Positions 8,602 to 15,351 of a DNA stretch of 27,232 bases are shown here, in pieces. Every line of letters starts with the position of its first letter. Within the stretch, counting starts at the first letter, position 1. The notes under the pieces were generated by a model that was not told the DNA's origin, searched no databases, and was given only the letters and a program-made list of their open reading frames with translations. A program made the translations under genes and the position numbers. Source of the DNA: Novosphingobium sp. (GTDB lineage Bacteria > Pseudomonadota > Alphaproteobacteria > Sphingomonadales > Sphingomonadaceae); the NCBI GenBank assembly GCA_028697875.1, contig JAQVEQ010000006.1, positions 1 through 27,232 on the forward strand, in the 5' to 3' direction.

Positions 8602-8768
8602 GTACGGGCAACTGGCTTTCGATCCTTTTCGTGGGTCTGGCGCTCGTCCTGCCTGTAACCGCGCTGCTTGGGCGACGCGTCTCTCTGGCCAAAATGGCGA
8701 GCATGGCGCTGATGTGGTGCGCGATTTTCGTTGCCGTCGCCTTGATCGTAGGGCTCATGATCCGATGA
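8598..8768 (+). CDS. Small two-helix membrane protein (56 aa)
   Basis: A short gene whose ATG overlaps the MBL stop as ATGA. It encodes MSTGNWLSILFVGLALVLPV, then TALLGRRVSLAKMASMALMW and CAIFVAVALIVGLMIR. Two hydrophobic segments (about 6-23 and 35-54) flank a basic turn GRRVSLAK, so it should be an inner-membrane hairpin with the turn in the cytosol. The arrangement resembles, from memory, the membrane-anchored N-terminus of retropepsin-like aspartic proteases (TIGR02281 type) found in related bacteria; here no protease domain follows, only an AT-rich gap and mazG. It could be a genuine small protein or the surviving front end of a lost longer gene. Confidence 0.65.
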   Translation: MSTGNWLSILFVGLALVLPVTALLGRRVSLAKMASMALMWCAIFVAVALIVGLMIR

Positions 8769-8783
8769 TGCCCCTCTCTCGCC

Positions 8784-8822
8784 TTGATCTATATTTAACA
8801 TAATATACATTATCATTTCGAT
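8784..8822 (+). promoter_or_regulatory. AT-rich promoter-like segment upstream of mazG
   Basis: This stretch is far richer in A+T than anything around it. It offers a -35-like TTGATC (8784-8789) with CATTAT (8808-8813) at 18-nt spacing as a possible -10. Other candidate -10s overlap it (TAATAT 8801-8806, TATCAT 8811-8816). An inverted repeat ATAAT-N4-ATTAT spans 8800-8813. No ribosome binding site precedes the mazG ATG at 8823, so a transcript starting at about 8820-8823 would be nearly leaderless. This is prediction only. Confidence 0.45.
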
Positions 8823-9611
8823 ATGTCCAAACCAACCTCCAGTCCGATCCTGCGCCTCCTCCGCATCATGGCGCGCTTGCGCGACCCGGAGCGTGGCTGC
8901 GACTGGGATCGCGCACAGGACTTCGCTTCGATCGCTCCATACACGATCGAGGAAGCCTACGAGGTTGCCGACGCCATCGCACGCTCCGACATGGGCGAAC
9001 TGAAGGAGGAACTGGGCGACCTCTTGCTCCAGGTGGTGTTCCATTCCCGCATGGCCGAAGAAGCCGGGCATTTCGACTTCGATGCCGTGGCCAACGCGAT
9101 CGCCGACAAGATGGAAGCGCGCCACCCTCACATCTTCGGCTCCACGATCCACGATGCCATGGCAGAAGACCGGGAGACGCGCTGGGAGGCACTCAAGGCA
9201 CAGGAACGGAGCGCCAAGGGCGCCGTGAGCGCGATGGACGGCGTCGCCCGGGCGCTTCCGGCGCTGCTCCGTGCCGAAAAGCTCCAAAAGCGCGCCGCGC
9301 GCGAAGGCTTCGACTGGCCCGATCCTCGCGGGCCTGCGGAAAAAGTCGCCGAGGAAACCCAAGAACTGGACGAAGCATCGCCAGACGAGCGGCTGGAAGA
9401 AGCGGGCGACCTGCTTTTCGCCGCCGTCAATCTCGTGCGCGCATACGGCATCGCCCCCGAAGAGGCGCTGCGCGCCGCCAACGACAAGTTCGAGCGGCGC
9501 TATCGCGGCATGGAAGAATTGGCAGGCGGTTCGCTCGCGGGCCTGTCGCTCGACGAACAGGAAGCGCTCTGGCAACGGGTGAAGCGGTCAGAGACTGGCA
9601 AAACGCCCTAG
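8823..9611 (+). CDS. mazG: Nucleoside triphosphate pyrophosphohydrolase
   Basis: Hydrolyses NTPs and dNTPs to the monophosphate and pyrophosphate, a house-cleaning role and in E. coli a modulator of (p)ppGpp. The 262-aa protein has the two-domain layout of E. coli MazG. The first domain contains EEAYE (E43, E44, E47) and EELGD (E63, D66), the EExxE...ExxD magnesium motif. The second contains EETQELDEA and LEEAGDLLFAAVN, also with acidic ligands. HPHIFG (101-106) is typical of the family. The gene is separated from the upstream operon by 54 nt of AT-rich DNA and lacks a Shine-Dalgarno sequence. Its 3' end overlaps the end of convergent hflX by 24 nt. Confidence 0.95.
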   Translation: MSKPTSSPILRLLRIMARLRDPERGCDWDRAQDFASIAPYTIEEAYEVADAIARSDMGELKEELGDLLLQVVFHSRMAEEAGHFDFDAVANAIADKMEARHPHIFGSTIHDAMAEDRETRWEALKAQERSAKGAVSAMDGVARALPALLRAEKLQKRAAREGFDWPDPRGPAEKVAEETQELDEASPDERLEEAGDLLFAAVNLVRAYGIAPEEALRAANDKFERRYRGMEELAGGSLAGLSLDEQEALWQRVKRSETGKTP

Positions 9612-10910
9612 TTCCATCGGGGTCAGGCGGACGTCGAGCCGCCTCTGCGGCCCTTCGGGCCCCATTCCCGCGTCCTCTTCCGCCAGTACGTCGCCATGGG
9701 CATGAAGCCAGGCGATACGCTGCCCATCGCTCGCCGGCAGGACGAAGCTGTGCACTTTCGCTCCGCTGGTCAGCAATGCGTCGAGCCGCGCCAGCAATTC
9801 GTCGATGCCTTCGCCGGTAACGGCCGAGATCGGCACGATGGAGTCATCTTCCCCGGCAAACGCCGCCAGTTCCGCTTTCCTGTTCGCGTCGAGCAGGTCC
9901 CACTTGTTCCATGCCTCGACGATGGGAATAGTGGATTCGCCCCCTTCTCCATCGATCACGCCGAGGTCGGACAGCACTTCCAGCACCTGCTTCTTCTGAG
10001 CGGTACTGGCGGGATTGGCGATGTCGCGCACATGGACGATCACGTCCGCCGCGGTCACTTCCTCCAGCGTCGCGCGGAAGGCCGCCACGAGCTGCGTCGG
10101 CAGGTCGGAAATGAACCCCACCGTGTCCGAGAGGATCGCCTTTTCCACCCCCGGCAAGCGAATTGCCCGCATGGTCGGGTCCAACGTTGCGAACAGAAGA
10201 TTTTCCGCCATGACGCCAGCACCGGTCAACCGGTTGAAAAGAGTGGATTTCCCAGCATTGGTATAGCCGACGAGGGCAATTACCGGCCATGGCGCCCTGC
10301 CCCTTCGCTCGCGATGCAAGGTTCGCGTGCGCCGGACCTGGTCCAGTTCCTTGCGCAAACGCCCCATGCGGGCGCGAATCATCCGCCGGTCGGCCTCGAT
10401 CTGGGTTTCGCCGGGCCCGCCCAGGAAACCGAAGCCGCCCCGCTGACGTTCCAGGTGAGTCCAGCTGCGCACTAGGCGGCTCTGCTGGTAATCGAGATGG
10501 GCCAGATCGACCTGCAGGCGCCCTTCCGCCGTCGCCGCGCGCTCCCCGAAGATTTCGAGGATCAACCCGGTACGGTCGATCACCTTGCGCTTGAGCCGTT
10601 CCTCCAGGTTGCGCTGCTGGATCGCGGAAAGCGCACCGTCGATGATGACCAGTTCCGCCTCTTCCTGGAGACAGGCCGTTTCGATCCGCTGGATCTGGCC
10701 TTCGCCGAACAGGGTACCCGGCCGCACATCGCGCACCGGAATGACGAAGCCGTCCGCAACCACGATGCCGATCGCAAGCGCGAGGCTGCATGCCTCCTCG
10801 AACCGCGATTCGGCATCGACGCTATACGCCTTGCCCCTGATGTCGGGACACACGACAAGGGCACGCGCACCGCGCGTGACCTCGCCGGCAAGTTCGTCGG
10901 AAAAGCTCAG
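9588..10910 (-). CDS. hflX: Ribosome-associated GTPase HflX
   Basis: A GTPase that binds the 50S subunit and splits stalled 70S ribosomes. It has the N-terminal HflX domain, the coiled linker with VRSWTHLERQRGGFGFLGGPGETQIE, and a G domain with GYTNAGKST (G1, 215-223), LFATLDPT, DTVGFI (G3) and NKWD (G4). The frame has no ATG near its start. GTG 10853 would cut into the first beta strand (RALVVCPD). The in-frame CTG at 10910 instead overlaps the hfq stop as CTGA and has GAGGA 9 nt upstream, giving 440 aa. I therefore place the start at 10910 and flag it as unusual. It is the last gene of the dusB-ntr-hfq operon and overlaps mazG tail to tail. Confidence 0.9.
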   Translation of the reverse strand: MSFSDELAGEVTRGARALVVCPDIRGKAYSVDAESRFEEACSLALAIGIVVADGFVIPVRDVRPGTLFGEGQIQRIETACLQEEAELVIIDGALSAIQQRNLEERLKRKVIDRTGLILEIFGERAATAEGRLQVDLAHLDYQQSRLVRSWTHLERQRGGFGFLGGPGETQIEADRRMIRARMGRLRKELDQVRRTRTLHRERRGRAPWPVIALVGYTNAGKSTLFNRLTGAGVMAENLLFATLDPTMRAIRLPGVEKAILSDTVGFISDLPTQLVAAFRATLEEVTAADVIVHVRDIANPASTAQKKQVLEVLSDLGVIDGEGGESTIPIVEAWNKWDLLDANRKAELAAFAGEDDSIVPISAVTGEGIDELLARLDALLTSGAKVHSFVLPASDGQRIAWLHAHGDVLAEEDAGMGPEGPQRRLDVRLTPMELGRFASL

Positions 10911-11479
10911 TCGTCCGCATCCTCATCCGAATCGCCGCTCAGATCGACGGGCGAAGCGGGTTGGATGGTCGACACGGCATGCTTGTAGGCAAGCTGCACG
11001 TAGCCTTCGCGTTCGAGCAGCATGCAGAACAGGTCGAATGCAGCGATCCGGCCCTGCAGCATCACGCCGTTCACCAGGAACATGGTGACCTGGACATTGG
11101 CGTCGCGCACGCTGGTAAGGAACACGTCCTGCAACAGGCGCTGCTTGCGGCTACCTTCCCCGATCGCGCCGAACTGGGCGGCATCCAGCGGGTGGCTGGG
11201 CATGATCGTGGAAATGGCATGCTTGTAGACCAGCTGCGACTGGCCATCGCGGCGCAGCAGGATCGAAAAGTTGTCGAACCAGGTAACGATCCCCTGCAGC
11301 TTCACACCCTTGACCAGGAACATGGTCACGGGCGTCTTGTTCTTGCGCAGCAGGTTGAGGAAAGCGTCCTGCAGGTTCTGCCCTTTGATGGCGCCAGTAG
11401 CCGGTGCCGGGGTTGCAGCCTCTTCAGCCGCTTCCGGCTTCGAGCGAGGACGAGCGGACAGGGTGCGGCCAGCGGCCAT
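10907..11479 (-). CDS. hfq: RNA chaperone Hfq with two tandem Sm domains
   Basis: Hfq binds small RNAs and mRNAs through a hexameric Sm ring. This 190-aa protein carries two full Hfq repeats where most bacteria encode one domain of about 70 residues. There is an Ala/Pro-rich N-terminal tail (1-32), repeat 1 (33-98: LQDAFLNLLRK, FLVKGVKLQG, YKHAIST), a linker (99-112), repeat 2 (113-177: LQDVFLTSVRD, FLVNGVMLQG, YKHAVST), and an acidic tail GDSDEDADD. Three chains could supply the six lobes of a ring. Repeat 1 keeps the proximal Lys; repeat 2 has Met there and has lost most basic rim residues. AGGAG lies 8 nt before the ATG. It sits between ntrX and hflX, its usual place in alphaproteobacteria. 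Confidence 0.96.
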   Translation of the reverse strand: MAAGRTLSARPRSKPEAAEEAATPAPATGAIKGQNLQDAFLNLLRKNKTPVTMFLVKGVKLQGIVTWFDNFSILLRRDGQSQLVYKHAISTIMPSHPLDAAQFGAIGEGSRKQRLLQDVFLTSVRDANVQVTMFLVNGVMLQGRIAAFDLFCMLLEREGYVQLAYKHAVSTIQPASPVDLSGDSDEDADD

Positions 11480-11583
11480 ATCTCTATCTCCTGTTGTTGG
11501 CGGCCGCTTGTGGCGATCCGCATTCTGGCCGCCATAGCCGCCCGAATATGAGCGGAATATGACAGCCGACTATCCAAAGCCCG

Positions 11584-11611
11584 ATATTATGGACTTTGCT
11601 GCACTGCGCAA
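11584..11611 (-). promoter_or_regulatory. Predicted sigma70-type promoter for hfq-hflX
   Basis: On the minus strand, TTGCGC (11611-11606) and TAATAT (11589-11584) are spaced by 16 nt, about 105 nt upstream of the hfq ATG within the 177-nt ntrX-hfq gap. The -35 box lies in an inverted repeat (GCGCAAA-N7-TTTGCGC, 11606-11626). No T-run follows that repeat, so it is not an evident terminator. An independent hfq promoter would let hfq-hflX be expressed apart from the ntr genes. Motif match only. Confidence 0.4.
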
Positions 11612-11656
11612 AGAACTTTTTTGCGCCACGCGGAGATAGTGTTGGAAAGACCCCTG

Positions 11657-13030
11657 TCAATCCTCGCGATGGTCCGAAAGGCCGAGCAACTTGAGTTTGC
11701 GGTGCAAGGCAGAGCGCTCCATCCCGATAAATACCGCCGTTTTGGAGATATTTCCGGAAAAACGGCGAATCTGAATCCGCAGGTATTCACGTTCGAAACT
11801 CTCGCGCGCCTCGCGCAGGGGGACCCCCATGAGGGCGCCGACGCCGACTTCCCCTTCCCCGCCCCGGCCGGTGATTTCCGGCGGCAGCATATCGACATCG
11901 ATCTGTTCAAGCCGTTCGCGCGGTGCAAGGATCACTGTCCGTTCCACGACATTGCGCAACTGCCGGACATTGCCGGGCCAGTCGTAGGCTTGCAGCGCCG
12001 CCATCGCTTCCTCGCTGATACGCGGCGGGGCAATGCCCTGTTCGCTGGCAAAGCGGGCGAAGAAATGGTCGGCGAGCGCAGGAATATCCTCCCGGCGCTG
12101 GACCAGCGGCGGGATCGCGACCGGCACGACATTGAGCCGGTAGAACAGGTCCTCGCGAAAACGCTTTTCGGCGATTTCCTTTTCGAGGTCGCGCGAAGTG
12201 GAGGAAACGACTCTCACGTCGACGCCGATCTCGCGATTGCCCCCTACCCTGACGAAACTCTGGTCGGTCAGCACGCGCAGGATCCGCGCCTGGGTGGAAA
12301 GGGGCATGTCCGCCACTTCGTCGAGGAACAGGGTCCCGCCATTGGCGAGTTCTAGCAAACCGGCCCGCACGAGCTTTCCGTCCACCTCTTCGCCGAACAG
12401 TTCCTGCTCGAAACGTTCCGGCGTGATGCGCGCGGAATTGACCGTGACGAAGGCCTTGTCGGCGCGCGGGCTCCAGCTGTGGAGCAGGCGCGCGGCGACT
12501 TCCTTGCCCGATCCCGCCGCCCCGCTGATCAGCACGCGGCTGCCCGTATTGGCCACCCGCTTGAGCGTTGCGCGCACCTGGTTGATCAGGCCACTGTTGC
12601 CGGTGAATTCCCCGGCGTTGAGGAAACCCTCGCGCAGCCGGGCATTCTCACGCCGCAACCGCTCGGTTTCCGTCGCCCGCTCGACCAGCATCAGCAGACG
12701 TTCGGTCTCGAACGGCTTTTCGATGAAATCGACGGCCCCACGGCTGACCGCCGAAACGGCGGTGTCGATATTGCCATGGCCGGAGAAGATAATCACCGGC
12801 AGGTCGGGCTCGCGGCTCTTGATCGCATCGAGCACTTCGAGCCCATCCATCGGACTGCCATGAAGCCAGACGTCGAGCAGCACGAGGCTGGGCCGCCGTT
12901 CGTCAATCGCGGCCAGCGCGGCCGTGCTGTCTCCTGCCGTCCGGCATTCGTAACCCTCGTCGCTCAACACGCCGGCGACGAGCTCGCGAATATCGCGTTC
13001 ATCGTCGACGATCAGAATGTCGAGCGCCAT
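11657..13030 (-). CDS. ntrX: Two-component response regulator NtrX
   Basis: Response regulator partner of NtrY, linked in alphaproteobacteria to nitrogen metabolism, redox and envelope control. The receiver domain has acidic pocket D9/D10, phospho-acceptor D53 and K105. The AAA+ domain has Walker A GAAGSGKE (170-177) and Walker B GGTLFLDE (231-238). The C-terminal Fis-type HTH (about 410-450: SGNISKTAVFIGMERSALHRKL) binds DNA. The GAFTGA loop that contacts sigma54 is absent: LFGEEVDGKLVRAGLLELAN replaces it, about four residues shorter than in the neighbouring NtrC. The protein therefore probably regulates without classical sigma54 activation. AAGGAG precedes the ATG; the gene follows ntrY after 34 nt. 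Confidence 0.95.
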   Translation of the reverse strand: MALDILIVDDERDIRELVAGVLSDEGYECRTAGDSTAALAAIDERRPSLVLLDVWLHGSPMDGLEVLDAIKSREPDLPVIIFSGHGNIDTAVSAVSRGAVDFIEKPFETERLLMLVERATETERLRRENARLREGFLNAGEFTGNSGLINQVRATLKRVANTGSRVLISGAAGSGKEVAARLLHSWSPRADKAFVTVNSARITPERFEQELFGEEVDGKLVRAGLLELANGGTLFLDEVADMPLSTQARILRVLTDQSFVRVGGNREIGVDVRVVSSTSRDLEKEIAEKRFREDLFYRLNVVPVAIPPLVQRREDIPALADHFFARFASEQGIAPPRISEEAMAALQAYDWPGNVRQLRNVVERTVILAPRERLEQIDVDMLPPEITGRGGEGEVGVGALMGVPLREARESFEREYLRIQIRRFSGNISKTAVFIGMERSALHRKLKLLGLSDHRED

Positions 13031-13064
13031 GCCATAGTCTCCTTCGGGAATAATCCGGTTCGTG

Positions 13065-15275
13065 TCATTCGGCCGCCTCGCGGCCTGCCAGGGGATCGCG
13101 CGCCAGACGCAGTGTCACGCAAGCGCCTCCGCCGGGGTTGGCGGAAAAGCTCATCTCTCCGCCATGTTCCTCGACGATCTTGTTGACGATCGCGAGCCCC
13201 AGCCCAGTCCCCTTCTCGCGCGTCGTCACATAAGGTTCGACAATCCGTTCGCGGTCCTTGGGCAAGCCCACGCCATTGTCGCGAATGGCGATCGAAATGC
13301 TGTCCTTGTCCGCCGCCACATGGACTTCGATACGCCCGCGGTAATCCGCATCGGCAGTCTTGCGGCGCGTTTCGACCGCTTCGAGCGCGTTTTTCAGAAC
13401 ATTGGTCATCGCTTGGCCGAACTGGTGCCGGTCGCAGGCGATCGTTGCGGGTACGTCGTCGTCCGCAGCGAAAGCATAGTCGATCTCGGGATGCGCCACT
13501 TCCTGCAGGAACAGCGCCTGGCGGACGAGATCGACCGCGTCCTCCTGCCGGAAGACAGGCTTCGGCAGCCGCGCGAAGGAGGAAAACTCGTCGACCATCT
13601 TCCGGAGATCGCCGACCTGGCGGATGATCGTGCTGGTCAGTTCATCGAACAGTTCCCGGTCGGTTTCGATCTGACGGCCATAGCGGCGGCTGAGCCGTTC
13701 GGTGGCCAGCTGGATCGGGGTCAGCGGGTTCTTGATCTCGTGCGCGATCCGCCGCGCGACGTCCGACCACGCGGCCTGGCGCTGATCGACCAGCTGGCGG
13801 GTAATATCCTCGAACGTAATCACATGCCCGCCGGGCGCAGGCGCGATCTTGGCCGCCAGCGTCAGCAGTTCGCCGTCCTTGCCATATTGGACGAGCCCGC
13901 CGGAAAGGTTCGCCTCGAGCATGGCCGCAAGCTGCGGGGCGATATCGGCCAGCTCCAGCCCGACCGGGGCCGGTCCCGGCTTGTCGAACAGGATCTTCTG
14001 CGCCGAACTGTTCATCAGCAGGACCCTGCGGTCCTGATCCACGGAAATGATCCCCGCGGTGATCGATTCCAGCACCGCCTCGGTAAAGGCGCGGCGTTCC
14101 TCCAGCTGCCGGTTGGCGGAAACCAGCGCCTGGGTCTGCTGTTCGATCTGGGCCGTCATCCGGTTGAAGGCCCGGTTGAGCAGGCCGATCTCGTCCGCGC
14201 CGGTGCGCCCTTCCACGCGGACCGAAAAATTGCCCGCGCCGACCCGCCGTGCCGCGCCGACCAGCTCGGTCAAAGGCTGGACCTGCCGGTCGGCGAAACG
14301 CAGCGCGAACCAGATAGCCAGCCATACCAGCGCCAGCGAGACGAAGAACAGCGCCAGATTGAAGCGCAATTGCAGACTCCGCGCCTTGCTGGTGAGGATG
14401 TCGTATGCCTGCCGCACACTCTGCGCCCGCTTCCACTGGCTCAGCGCCAGCGCATCGGAACTGCGCGCGGCATAGAGGTAGATCCCCGCATCCCGGTCGA
14501 TGGCCGTGAACGCCGAAACGCGGTCGGCATTGGCTTCCACGACCACCTGCTCGCCCGCGTCGATCCGCCGCAGGGCATTCTGGCCGACCAGTCCGGAGCG
14601 GTTTTCCTTGTCGGGGTCGATGATCGCCGCAATGGTCAGCTTGCCGTCCTTGCCCTTTTGCAGGATCGCGGATTCGTTCAGCTTGCGGCCGACCACCTGA
14701 TAGGAATAGCCCTCGGCGAATTCGGGACTGAGGATGGAGGTCTGCGCAAGGTAGGACCGCAAGTCCCCCGCCATCGTCACCGTCTCGTTGCCGACATCGC
14801 GCAGGTTCTGCTCATAATAGCCCCGCGCCAGGCGATTGGCATTTTCCAGCATTCCGCGCGAATTGTCGGAAAACCAGAATTCGATCCCGGACTGGAACAG
14901 GATCGCGGCGAAAATCGCCACCAGCAGTGTCGGAATCGCCGCTATCAGCGAGAAGATCGCCACCAGCCTGACATGCAGGCGTGCCGTGCTGCCCGCAGCA
15001 CGCCTGATCGCCCGCCGCCGTCCCATCAGCACCAGCAGCCCCATAGCGGGGAGCAGCGTACCGATCAGCAGGGTCGCAACCTGCCCGGACGGCACAAGGC
15101 CGCCCCTGGCCGGAGCCGAAGAGAATGCATACCAGCTGGTCACGACCATCGCGGCCAGCGCTACCGCGCAGACCACTTCGAGGATGCGAAAGACATTCGC
15201 GCGTCGCGAAGCCACCACCATACGGCGCCACCAAGCGGGCCATGGACGTTTGGAAAGGTTCGGCCGGTCAGCCAT
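13065..15275 (-). CDS. ntrY: Sensor histidine kinase NtrY
   Basis: Membrane sensor kinase that phosphorylates NtrX. The 736-aa layout is three N-terminal membrane helices (about 30-50, 66-84, 104-127), a periplasmic sensing region (about 130-303), a fourth helix (305-327), HAMP (about 328-381), a PAS domain (about 393-495), the HisKA H-box IAHEIKNPLTPI with H512, and a HATPase domain with NVLKNALEA, DNGVGLP and GTGLGLAIV. All kinase boxes are intact. It lies 76 nt downstream of ntrC. That gap is relatively AT-rich and could hold an internal promoter (for example TTGCAT-N17-TGTAAA), so ntrYX may be partly independent of ntrBC. Confidence 0.95.
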   Translation of the reverse strand: MADRPNLSKRPWPAWWRRMVVASRRANVFRILEVVCAVALAAMVVTSWYAFSSAPARGGLVPSGQVATLLIGTLLPAMGLLVLMGRRRAIRRAAGSTARLHVRLVAIFSLIAAIPTLLVAIFAAILFQSGIEFWFSDNSRGMLENANRLARGYYEQNLRDVGNETVTMAGDLRSYLAQTSILSPEFAEGYSYQVVGRKLNESAILQKGKDGKLTIAAIIDPDKENRSGLVGQNALRRIDAGEQVVVEANADRVSAFTAIDRDAGIYLYAARSSDALALSQWKRAQSVRQAYDILTSKARSLQLRFNLALFFVSLALVWLAIWFALRFADRQVQPLTELVGAARRVGAGNFSVRVEGRTGADEIGLLNRAFNRMTAQIEQQTQALVSANRQLEERRAFTEAVLESITAGIISVDQDRRVLLMNSSAQKILFDKPGPAPVGLELADIAPQLAAMLEANLSGGLVQYGKDGELLTLAAKIAPAPGGHVITFEDITRQLVDQRQAAWSDVARRIAHEIKNPLTPIQLATERLSRRYGRQIETDRELFDELTSTIIRQVGDLRKMVDEFSSFARLPKPVFRQEDAVDLVRQALFLQEVAHPEIDYAFAADDDVPATIACDRHQFGQAMTNVLKNALEAVETRRKTADADYRGRIEVHVAADKDSISIAIRDNGVGLPKDRERIVEPYVTTREKGTGLGLAIVNKIVEEHGGEMSFSANPGGGACVTLRLARDPLAGREAAE

Positions 15276-15351
15276 CGTGACGTGTTTACAACGGTACTGT
15301 TGCTAAAATGCAAGAGGTTTTGAGCAAGTGCCAGTGCTTTTCCAACATTGG

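Noticed and set aside
9647..9664. GGCCC-TTC-GGGCC hairpin as a terminator for hflX or mazG
   Set aside because: It lies inside the hflX coding end and has no T-run on either strand.
13062..15323. A 753-codon open frame on the plus strand opposite ntrY
   Set aside because: It mirrors a complete, motif-rich NtrY gene. Such long antisense frames arise from GC-rich third codon positions; the translation is low-complexity (R, D, Q, H, P rich) with no domain.
15329..15345. A GG-N10-GC pattern (TTGG ... TGGCA) upstream of ntrY resembling a sigma54 -24/-12 promoter
   Set aside because: Only the GG and GC dinucleotides fit; the CAC after TGG and the TT before GC are missing, so it is within chance.
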